This document shows, piece by piece, positions 12,301-24,300 of a DNA stretch of 64,000 nt (within the stretch, counting starts at the first letter, position 1; every line of letters begins with the position of its first letter). A program made the translations under genes and the position numbers. Origin of the DNA: Angiostrongylus vasorum (Eukaryota; Nematoda; Chromadorea; Rhabditida; Metastrongylidae). The notes beneath the pieces were generated by a model. That model had not been told where the DNA came from. It searched no databases and saw only the letters and a program-made list of their open reading frames with translations. The stretch is taken from contig JADANN010000108.1 of NCBI GenBank assembly GCA_018806985.1, positions 3,100,001-3,164,000 on the forward strand, read 5' to 3'.

Positions 12301-15300
12301 TTTATTGAGTGGCTAGAATGCGGCCCATGCTGCTCTCCTTCCTCTGTTTCATTGCTACTTAATGTTGTTTTCCATGTTCATTAAACATCCAGCGTACATG
12401 TATCAGGTGATCTCTGTAATTAGAGAACCATGCAATTTAATCTGTAGACCTTTATATCATGGGTTTCTCATGAACTGGGTCTTCTTCGGACTTATGCGCA
12501 CTCCGATCATTTTCCAACTTAGTTGAGGTCAGTGATCATCGCCTCTACTTCGCTAATGCTTCTTGAGAAGGTGACTATGTCGTAAAAATTTGATTTGAAT
12601 CTTCTATCAAAACGTAAGCCTTTTTTCGTCCAATCGAATGACTCCATTATCCATTGCAATGCGACAGTAAACGATTTACCTTAAGATTCTCGTCAAACAC
12701 GAATTGTCTTCCTCTTCTTGGAGGATGTGTTCTTCTGCGGCCTGTGGCAGAATCGAATCTTTGCAGGAAGAAGAAGGCGATCGGTTCCAATATAGAATCC
12801 AGGAATCACTGGGTTGTCAAAGGAGCGTGTTCCTCTGTTCGTGAGAATATCGTTGATCGTCATGAGTCATGGCGTTGGGAGGCTCGCATGTCCATCGGTC
12901 ACTTTCTCTTTCGTCGAAAAATGCACTTCCATGGAAGAGATATGATGCCCAAAAAGAGTCCTACAATGGTTGCCATTCTCGTCTCGATTTCCGACTCTAA
13001 AATTTTCTCTCCTGTATTCGTTTTTCTTGGCCACTTCTTATCTGGCATTCAAGTGCCCAACAACGAATTTGTAAAAAAGCATCCCTATCCGGATTACTTC
13101 CACAGACTGGTTGTATAACGCGTACAGTTCTCGCCTAACAGATGTAGAAGTTGGTGAGTAGCAGTTGATTAAACTGACTTTTCTTTATGATGTGGTAGCG
13201 GGAGAAGTAGGATGGTCAATTGCGGTTACAGGGTTTCGTAGGAGGTGACTGGATAGGAAATAAATGGGTCTACAACAGAGCGGACGCACTCGACATTTTG
13301 TAGCGGAAATTTTCCTTCGCGCATGGCAAGGGTCCCGTCATTTTATTGGTGTATATCGATCTCCCTGCTTTTTTTCTTGTAGAGCAATCTCATGGAATTT
13401 AATGCGAACAGTGGACTCAAGAAGAGCGTAAAGATAGGCATCTGAAGAGGCTGTTCTGAAGTTATAGGTGCAGAGCTGGAAGCAATCTCCATGGCGTCGT
13501 GGGCGTTCTCGTTTTGTTGATTTCCAATGAGTAATATAAGACTTTCATTTGATCTTCGCCATTATACAACGACATCCCGTTGACATAGAAAGATTTGTCC
13601 AAAAGCGCGATACAATCTTCCAAAAAATTGTTTACTACTGCTCTCGATTAGGTCAAATGAAAACTGAGAGGGAAGAACAATCCGACAGTCCGTGGCTACA
13701 CCACCTTCACTTTGCTATTAACATCGCTCTGATGACATCAAAAATTGGCTATGCTAAACGAATGATGGCTTATTTTCTCAGAGTTTGTGGAAAAGTAGTC
13801 ATCAGCTGAATCTCAACGAGATGATGTTGATCAGGAACGAGTCACTAATATGGGTGGTAGTCAAGAAGTTAATATGATGAATAACGTAACTCTAGAGCTG
13901 AGCACTAGGAAGCGAGTGGTCTGAAGAACATACGTGGAGGATGGTGATAAAGAACGAAAAAAATGGACTCTATCTAATCAGAATAAACTGACGGCTAACG
14001 TCACTGGTAGTGCACTCGCAAGGACAACAAAATGTCAAATGCGTCTGTCGAATACAACCGCTTGACAAGAGCTCGACTGGAATGTTTAGCGCATAATAGG
14101 AGAGCTATCAATCCGATGCGCAGACTTCCCAATGATCCCTGGGAGAAAATGTGATGTAGTGTGTCTCGCAGAAACCAGGAGAGAATGGGTCTCTCTGGCT
14201 TGCGACAGGGCACAAATATCTGCTATCATCTATTGAAGTCATTTAACCATCCAGGGTGAAGAGGTGGTGGATGCGACAGTTTTTGAATTGTGCTATATAT
14301 TGTAGTGAATTATTGTTGCTGACATAGCTCAAGTACGAAAGAGTGTTGTCAACATAATACCATCTTAAAGTGCGAATAATCTAAAACTATAAAGAGTTGT
14401 TAAACTTGGTTCGAACGAACAACATCTCTTCACCTAGTGATTTCATCAGAACGAACTGCAGACTTGAAGGTAAAGGTTACAGTGGAATAAGATTATTACG
14501 GCATGAACTTTTCAGCAGAACTCTCGGCGTTCTCAATCCCTGAGGGATGCCCCGTGCGTTTGACTCCACTAAGCATTGACAGAAATGAATGGATGCTTAT
14601 CTGCCTTATACGACTCACGGTGGGCTACTGATGTATATCGAGTCAGTGCTGCTATCCTCCCAGACATTTCAAGTACCAATCTGCCGACCCCTGAGGGATG
14701 GAAGGCTTGGTGAACCTCGTGTGCGGGATCGAACCGATGTGTAGAGCAGGGTGCCTCTAACTGTGCTTCACGCGCCCCGTTAGAGGTGAGTAATAAAATA
14801 AGATTTTATTTAATACTTCATTAGTTTGCTTGTTGGTGGAACAACAAAAAAGCAGCTATTTTTTATCCGACATTATAGAAAACATAAGAAGTTGTGAGGT
14901 CTGGGTAGCAAAATACCACTTTAGAGAGTTACAGACCTGAGATAGCAAAACCGGAGCAGCCGACGGCCAGCACGAGGGCCAGTACCGCTGTCGACTCTTT
15001 GTTAGTGTAGGCAACGATAAGTAGAAATAATGCCTCTCCTCCGAATCCTAAAGGATAAATAGTCAGTTCTAAATTTCACTTTGAGCTTCAGGATAACTCA
15101 GCAAAGGTTTTACTGGAAAGAAAAATGAAGAAGATCCAACGATCACCTCCGCAATTGAACAGCTTTCTGACGGCAGTGGTAGAAAGGTACTTGTTGGATC
15201 GTAAGTAGTCGGCTAGTTGTCCGCCCACCAGAACAACCAAACCCATCACAGCGTGAGGTAGTGCGGCAAGAATCCCCGACTAAATAGTGACGCCATCAAG

Positions 15301-18300
15301 ATTGCTAGTACCTCTGCTCACAAAGTGTTCATGGAATGACAATGCGTAACGTTTTATTTATTACCTATTGTTTTATCATGAAAGGGCATTAGGTGAAATA
15401 TGAAGCACAACGATGCTGAGATATTTGCAGAACTCAGTCCCCTAGACCATGTTTGAGCCTTGATTACCCTTTCCAGGGGCTCATGTGTTACCCACTGCAC
15501 CACTGAGCCCCCCCCACCCCTTTTGCACTTCTCTCAGTCCGATTTTTAAGCTAATAGTGTCAACAACAATCACCTGCTGAGGGAAATGGTCTGGAAAGCA
15601 CAAATTGGCATTGAACCTAGGTAAGCTGAGGCTGGATTCAAGACCACAATGTATAACTTTTTATCCACTTCCTCTTATTTTTTTCATGAAACAGTATTTT
15701 GTGAAATGCAACCACAATGATGCTGAGGTATTTGCAAAAACTGAACCCCACCCCACATACGAACTCATGATTATCCTTTCCGGGTGCTTACATGTTATCC
15801 ACTGCGCCATTGAGGCCTTTGGATTGGCGTCTTTTCAGCCAGGTTTCTGATAGTACTGTAAGGGTAAAAAACTGGCTGAGAGGTCGTCAAAGCGAGGTCC
15901 TCAGTTGTGCAACGAGTAACACGTGAGCTCCTCGAAAGGGTAATCGCGGGAACGATTCTCAACTGTGAGCTGAGTTTTACGAATATCTCAGCATCATTGT
16001 GGTTGTTCATGGAATATTCGCATGGAAGGCATCAAGAGCAACAGTTGCGCAGCTCAATAAAGGATGAAAATTCCCGCACTAAGGTGGTCATCGGTTCCAC
16101 TTTTTTTAATTGTGGTGTAGTTCTTTGCCTACGGGTATCATCGTCGACAGCAACACCATATTTCACGATTGCACACGTCTACAAGAACTCACGAAATTGT
16201 AGAAATCACCTCTTCGCAAATAAAAAGGATAAAGCATAAAGCTTTTTGGCGTTTATCAATCCCCTAAGGAATGCGCCATGCATTCGACTTCATTAGGCAT
16301 CGTTTGGAGGTGATTGAACGCATATCTGGCCTTGACAATGACCCGCGGTGGCTTAACGATATATTGAGCCAGTGCTGCTATCCTTCCAGACAAGTCTGGT
16401 ACTAATTTGCCGACCCCCGGAGGGATGGAAGGCTTGGTGAGCCAGGGGACGCCGGGATCGATCCCACGTGTGTGTCGAAGTGTGCCTCCGACCACTGCGT
16501 CACACGCGCCTTTTTTTATTCCTTCGTCGCGCACTTCTCTAACTCGATTTTGAATTAAACTTTATCCATGTTTAATCAATTGGATCGAACTCAGCTTTAA
16601 TTTTCATATCTAAGACAGGAAGTGGCATGAAGAAAACAGTTTCAGACGTGGGTTCCGAACTCACTGAAGTTAAACCTTTGGAAACTATCAAAATTACAAT
16701 CCGAATAGGAAGAATATGGTGCAAATTGCAAGGGAAATATTTGCACATCTTACAGTATGCCGAACCACTTGGATTGGAGAATGAGAAAAGAGGTGGATAT
16801 TCCTAAAATACGTCAGAGATCTTCTCTGAACGACCCAGTGCCTCCTACGCAAATGCATAAATACTGTCAAAATCGCACGATGATAGAAAATTGTCACCAG
16901 GAGATGTTGGTTTACGAGTTATAAATTCAGCTATTAATGATTAAAAATCCACTTTCATGGAAATGTTTGCTTTAACCTACTTTCACGTGAAAGCCGTGCT
17001 GTTTTATAAATTCACTCACATGACTAATGTTCATGTCAAGAGCTTCTTTCATATATGTAAGCTGATTCTGCAGAAGAAGGTAGAAGGTCCAACTTCTCGC
17101 AAAGTTCGCCACGATGATAGCCCACACCGGCTTCGATGTCATAATGGCTTTCCACGGAATGGACGAGAACTAAATATTCCATTCAATGAGACAGTCGCTC
17201 ATTTTCTCTTAAATGAGAGAACCCTTCAAAAAGCATGAACGGTTCGTAACACTTACAACTATGATATAACCAGCAGCCCACTTTTGCCAAATAACTTTCG
17301 ATAATTATAAGTTTACATTACTTCAAACATTTCTCAGACGTTTCTCAACGATTGATAGTTGTTGTATAATTGTGATTTTTGAACTTATATAGACTTTTTT
17401 AAACATCCTACCTTGTATGGTTTCCTGTCAATGTAAAAAGGGACTCACATTAGGGGTGGGTGTTGCAGACATGGCCGATGGCGTCCTCGATGAACATCTT
17501 TTCTTCTTGTGAAATTGTAGGATGAAAAGCCGGCTTCTCGAACGTTAAAGAAAACCAGAAGATAGCCCATATGCAGCCAGCGAAACCTGATAAAACAATT
17601 CCATTAGAAGCCCGTTCTCTTAGTTATGGTCAATACTGGTATTAACGCCAATTTACGCAACAAATGACGAAGAGCTACTGCAGCAACGATGGTGGAATGT
17701 GCTAATCAAAAAATGTGTTGTTTTCACAGTGGCTCGAAGGAATTGAGTGAAATGTCGAATCACAAAATCTACTGGATTATTTCGATTATTTAAATATGAA
17801 TCCACGACTTGAATATCTACCAACAATATTTAGAAATGCGACGAACCGTAAAGGTAGAACGGAGCACTCCAGCTCACATATGAAACAAGAAAGGCGGACA
17901 CCGGCAGACCAAGCACTGCACCTGCGTAGGAGCCGGTGAAGGCCGTAGTCGCCAGCTTGGATCTCTCCAGCGGAGGCGCCCAGTACCGCCAGACGCCGTG
18001 CATGGACGGATAGGCGACTCCCTGAGCAGAAGACGTTCAATGACTTGCACTGCTAAAGCTCATACACTTTAAAACACCGGTGGGCGCTGGCATAGGAACG
18101 AATACGCTACGTGGTCGACCTGTCCACTTTTGGTTAACTACGTTGGGCCCACCTCGGTGTAGGTTTAAAACTGTTGTATATATGAATGCGTCGTTTTCTT
18201 GTTCAGCAATCGCGAGGTTGTTAAACAGCATACATTTACTTCCATAGAAAAAACAATACAATACAACAGCAGCTGACGTTTCGGCAGTATCGCCTTCTTC

Positions 18301-21300
18301 AGAGCCTTCAGTATGTCAGCATACCCTTCCAGGCTCTGAACAAGGCGATACTGCCGAAACGTCAGCTACTGTTGTATTGTGTGTTTTTCTATGGAAGTAA
18401 ATGTATGCTGTTTAACAACCTCGCGACTGCTGAACAAGAAAACGACGCATTCATATTCCAATGCCGAGGTTAATAGAAAGTCGATCCTGGGAACTGTTGT
18501 ATATATTCTTTATGACTGGACTGCTACGACTGAGATGTTCTATAGGGAATCTGCGCACTTTTGTGGGATCTACGTTCCACTATGTCCTAATTTCTCATTT
18601 AAAAAATGAAGCGTTTAAATAACGAAATGCAGAAAAAAAATTCAGTGAGACGACCACATTTAAATGAGAATCACAAAGAAAATGAAGTGATTAAAAACTG
18701 TTTGACGATTTTCAATGAAGAAGTGCAGAAAATCAAGGAGAAATTATGAACAGCTTTGCAGGGTTTTGGCTTAAAAGAAGCATGAAGCCTTTCCAATAGC
18801 AACAACATAGTCTGTAATCGCCCCGTATTTTCATGTGTGTACGTCTACGACGTCTCAGACAGAGATTCCAATGTACAGTGAACATTCCGCTACATGCAAT
18901 TATTTCTTACGGATTTTCCAAAGACCACACGTATCACTGATGCCACAACCGACCTGGACGAGGCCTTGACAGATTTGAATCACCGCTACCATCGTGTCAC
19001 TCTTTGAATTGAAGCCATGAGGCAGAAGCAAGTTCAGGAATGACGCCACTCCGATCGCAATACCAAACAACCTGGCAGAAAACAATTCAAACAGCACCTT
19101 GAAGTAAAGAATTCAGAAACATATGGGGTTCTTGAACCTTAATTCAAAGCGCATTTGTTTAGTGAGTAATATCGTATTCCTACTCTTCAAGACATACGTG
19201 TCGACGTGACCTCTCTACGAGTCATAACTATGGGAAGATTGTGGTCGGTATGACCTCTATAGAGGTCGTTTTCTTTCCTATGGTTTATTTCAGCAGACAA
19301 AGGATATGTTGGCGGGCGTTGACTGGGAAATGGTTTACTTTGCACTTAGAAATATGCAGAAACCTCCTCTCGAAAGGGTTCGTTCACTGGTGTAATTTGA
19401 ATGGCAAGTGAGTTATCTGAATTCTAATCGCTATGGTAGATTATAGTTGCCGTAAAAACTGAACGGTCGTAAAGAAAAGTGCAGGAGTAATCTCAACAGT
19501 TTGTAGCTGCAATACACTCCCAAATTCTGATAGGAACCTGTTTGTATTAAGGCAGTGATAGCAACTTGTTTGTATTAAGGTAGGCTAACTGTTGGCATAC
19601 ATAACACCCACATCCATAGAACGATACAGCAAAGCCTCCTCTATAACTCTGTCATGTTTTCAGCCCTTTAAGCCCTCAAGTAAACAAGAAACTATCACCT
19701 ATTGTCGGAAAAGTCCGTACGGCTAAAAATTAGACGTAGTCCCACTCTGGACCAAACCGGAATTAAACGTCGTAGCAAATGTGTGGATAAAGAATAAAGA
19801 AAAAATGAGCTTGATATTTTCAAACTTTCATCTCTGTTAAGTGATTGGTTAGCAGGCATTTTTGCGCTAGAATAGAACATCCAGCGTCTCATCGCCTTTT
19901 TCAAAATTATGCGGTAGATACATGCTATATAGTTTACACTTTCTTAGATCATCTCACTTGTTTGGTGGATATCTTGCAGCAAGGAATCCTGCTGGGATTT
20001 GTGTGATGAGGTAGCCATAGAAGAACGAGCTCTCCATCACGCTCAGCTCTGCTCGAGTCCAATTGAAGTCATGCACCTGTAATCTTTACAATCTGATCAG
20101 CAATTCATGAGATCGATAGTGAAGGGCTGAAGTCAAATGTTCGTACATTAACTTTGGGCTGATGCAACCCAGTGAAATAGAGCTGGTCATTCAAGAGTGA
20201 ACTGATTACTAGAGATGTTTTAAGTAAAAAGTTCTTGACAGCAGCAAGATTCTCACACTAATTCTGTCAGTTAAAACGGCATTGACAGCCTCAGGGATTC
20301 TACCGCTGCGGCATTTTTTGTGCTTTTGCTTGTGCTTAAAACAAAAACCACCATGCTAATGAGATTCTTGCCCCCAAAGCAGCTAATATATATTTTAAGA
20401 CAATATCAAATATCATTGTAGACCTAAAGTTCCACTTAAAAAATTGTCCACGCTCCATATTCTTTCTTCAGTTTCTTTTTTTATTCTCTGAAATTTGCCC
20501 TTCCTCCCAACGGTTTAGCTGAGAAGGAGTCCGGCGTTTCCATCAGACCAGAATCCACCATCGTCCTGGTATCAAAGTCACATGATGGTTAATCTCCACA
20601 TCCTCTGATCCACAAGGTCTGCGACTGCCCGTGGTGGTGAAGACCTGGGGCAGACTTTGGTCAGGCTGACCTCGGTATTCAAGGGAACCACAATGGCTCA
20701 ACCAGCAAATCTCTGAGAAATGGAGATTATGCTGAGGCCCACACAACAAGTGAGAACGGGCCGTTCAAGTATCAACTAAGTAAGAAATTTGCCCTTTTGA
20801 ACCAATCATGTCAAACGTTTTCCTCAACATCACAAAGCTTCTACGGCTCAACGTAATTCTTGGATAAACGCTTTTCCAACATCCATTCATTCATTTATCC
20901 ATTCATTCATTAGTTGCCATGGCAGTCCTGACCAGTGTTATCGATGTATAAAGGGTTCATGAACGACGAAGATCACTAGAGTGGAAGTGCATTTCTTGTC
21001 ACAAAAACCCAAAGGAGGACGCCAGTCCGTATGCTGCTCTTTGGCAAACTTCTCTCTCGATATGTAAGTAAGGTGTTGAGATAAAATAAACACGGCAATA
21101 CCACTTGTGTCACTTATAGTCTCGTTAGCCTCGATTAGTCTATGTCGTGATCCACAGCAGCCTTCCATATCTCCACATATATCGTGTTAGTCATTTCTAT
21201 CTCTTGTTTCTCTCGTCTATGATATTGGCATGCATCGTCCATGTGATGTCTATGGCTATTAGACCGTGATCCACAAATCGTTTCCAGTTGCGAATATATC

Positions 21301-24300
21301 TGGTCGTTGTCAGTCCTAAACACTTTTTTGGTGTTCGTCTTAGAAGATGTCTACCCTGGATTCTCCTCCACTGTTGTTCTCATTCATGTGGTCTGTTATT
21401 CCATATTCTAGGCCATTTCTGGCTCATTCTCCATATATATATTTCCATGGATTTCTAGGACAGAATTTTTCTCGAACGAATGAAATACGAAGCCTTGATT
21501 GGAGCCTTGGTCCTAGTAGTATTTCAACGAAAACTGCTCAATGATTCTTAGCACTGGCATGCGAAATTCCCCATGTGTTTACCCTATAAGCCCAAATCTC
21601 CGTTATTCTCGAAAAACTCCGATTTATTTTTTTGTTAGAGGCTTGTAACATATTGGTTTGTTCGCTAGCGTACCTCCCGCTTCCAGGAATTGGATTTTTT
21701 TGCTGTTTTATTCGCAGTCCTATCTTCTTTGTGGTTCCTTTGAGTCTTTTGAGGATAGTCTCTGCTATACTGGCACTCTTCGAAAAGTATCGATATTGCC
21801 GATACAATGTAAGATTAATACAAGCTTATGATCTACGTGTGTGTCCTTTCCATTCCAATCGAGGGAGTTTGTTACGAGCTGTAAGACTGCGATGAACAGC
21901 TTTGGCAATATAGTGCCCGCCTGTTCGATAACTTCTATTTCAAACGTAGGAAGTGCTTGATAGAAGAGCTAAATTATCGTGCAGCAGTTGCGATAACAGG
22001 TAGATAAACCTCTTATGAAGGAAGGTTCATTCCTTGGTCGAGGAGTACTGGTAAGATGGCCTCGTTTCAAAGATTTAGTCCGATTCTTTTCCGCATTCTG
22101 CAAAGGTAAGGATAAAACGTAGTTAGGATATGAATGATAGCGGCATTGTGAAGAACTCTTAGAACAGACACTTAACAAGAAATTTGGCTAGTTGTTACAA
22201 AGATTCTTCCTGTTATCATGTTTTGCAAGCTGACCATGAGCGAGGTCGTCCACCAATCTAGGAGTTTTGCTTTCTGAAGATATGCTGCCGTAGGGATTGT
22301 GAGAATTCTTTTACCTTAGAATACTCAGTACTAAAAGGTAACTCTGATGATGTTTAGTCCATCGGCTGCGCTTGTCTTCATGCTATTCTTCGCTACTCTG
22401 ATTTCAGAATGTAGATCCCAGTGGTGCTGGAGTGGTTTTTCTCTAACCGCCACTTCGGGTTTTAAGGCGAAGAGATTGGAGCAGAAAATGTTGCAGCAGA
22501 ACTTTTGCTTTATATTTTCCTTACAAATGTTGTAAGTAATGGTACTCCGATCTTCGTTGATAAGAGCTGTTAGCGAGACGTTATACTTGAATGACTCGGG
22601 ACAGTAATTTTTGAGACTGCTCCTCACTTGATTCAATTCGTACCCCATCAAATATGGCGTTTGATCTAGTGCTCACTGAAGAAAGAGCGGGACGTATACC
22701 CTGAACTCTATCTAGCGAATGCCATCTCAATCAACAGTTAGAGCTTTAGAATGTTTTTTATGTCGCTATTCATTTTCATGCTTGGCCATGAATAAGCATG
22801 TATGAACAGTTCTGAAATGTCAGGTCGAAATCAGTCATCCGTCCGTGGGATTTACTACTGACGCAACTTTGCAACTGCTTTTTTCGAAGTCCTTGCTGAA
22901 CTTCAGGCATTGCCATGCAGCACCAATCTATATCGGAAATTTGTACAAAATTAGCACGTGGCGACTATTTGAATTGTCGGAACACGCTGCGGTTCCTCTC
23001 CGATCACTGTGGCTGCGTCTCGGAATGCCTCGATGGTCGATGAATAGCTCTCGTAACTTTATCCTACACCACCTTCTGAACGGCTTAGCGCCTCATCGTA
23101 GGTGGGAGGTGTTCCTGGGTGTCGGGCTGCGATGTGCAGCGGGGATTAATGAATTAGCCCCGGCTGGCTCTCCCAAGCTGAGGTAGGAGTCCGGCGCTTC
23201 CATCAGGAAACCAAGCTAAGAGTAAACCAATACCAGGATGCACCACCGTGCTGGCATCGAACTAGTCGCATGGTGGCAAATCTCCCTTGATCCACAAGGA
23301 CGGCGACTGGCTGTGGTGGTGACGAAGTAGGGCAGGGTCTCGCTATGCTGAGCTCGGGACACCAAGGAAACAATGGCTAAACCAGCAAAACTCCGAAAAA
23401 TGGAGATTACGCTGGGCCCGGCACAACGAGTGAGAACGGGCCGCCCAAGTATCCAAGTATGTAAGTATTTTTCACTATGAGTGTCTTACCATCACTACAG
23501 GCAACACCGTCATCTGCGTAATCGTCATTTTCAATGTGTGAGCTCTTGGATGAGACCTTGACAAGAATGGCTGCTAGCATGATATTTTTCTCGTTGAAAA
23601 ACTTAAGGGTGATACGGAGGTGCCTTCGTTAGTGACGATTAGCTATAAAGCGTATGACCTCGAAGAGATATGTTGAATATTCCAAAGTTGGAAAGTGCTA
23701 TTGTAAAAAAATAATTTACAGCAGAGTGTGCTAGATATCGAACTCAACACAAGTTTGATGATGTTACTGAGCCTTTACCAAGTCTTAAGACTATTTGATG
23801 GTCCAGAAAATGCAAAACAGCTCCAAGAAATCGCTTTGTGAAGTTGTCACTGCTATGTTACCTTGCTAACTCTGTCTATCTTTAATGGTTACGTTTTGGA
23901 AATTGATAGTTTAGGCTGGTCAGTAACAATGACAAAATGACACCGTGATAAACACCACGGACAAGAACAAGTTCATGTTGTTCTTCACGTAAAAAAGAAA
24001 GCGTGTAAACAAATACGACTCACCACGGACAAGAACAAGTTCATGTTGTTCTTCACGTAAAAAAGAAAGCGTGTAAACAAATACGACTCACATGGTGGCC
24101 TCCCCATGGGTCAGTGTAGTTCTTGAACATGTGGTTTTTGGCGGCTCCGAAATTGCAGCGAATGCCAAACACGATCATGAATCCGATGTTGGCCAGAATT
24201 GCCAACTGCCATCGTTTGCGGCAGCTACAGCATTGCCTGTTCTCCAGCACCTGCATGTAGATCTCTTATAGAGAACTGGAAACGAAGAGGACCTAATGCA

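Noticed and set aside
12654..13118. 154-codon plus-strand ORF
   Set aside because: It is the antisense shadow of the RTE endonuclease, whose motifs read on the minus strand.
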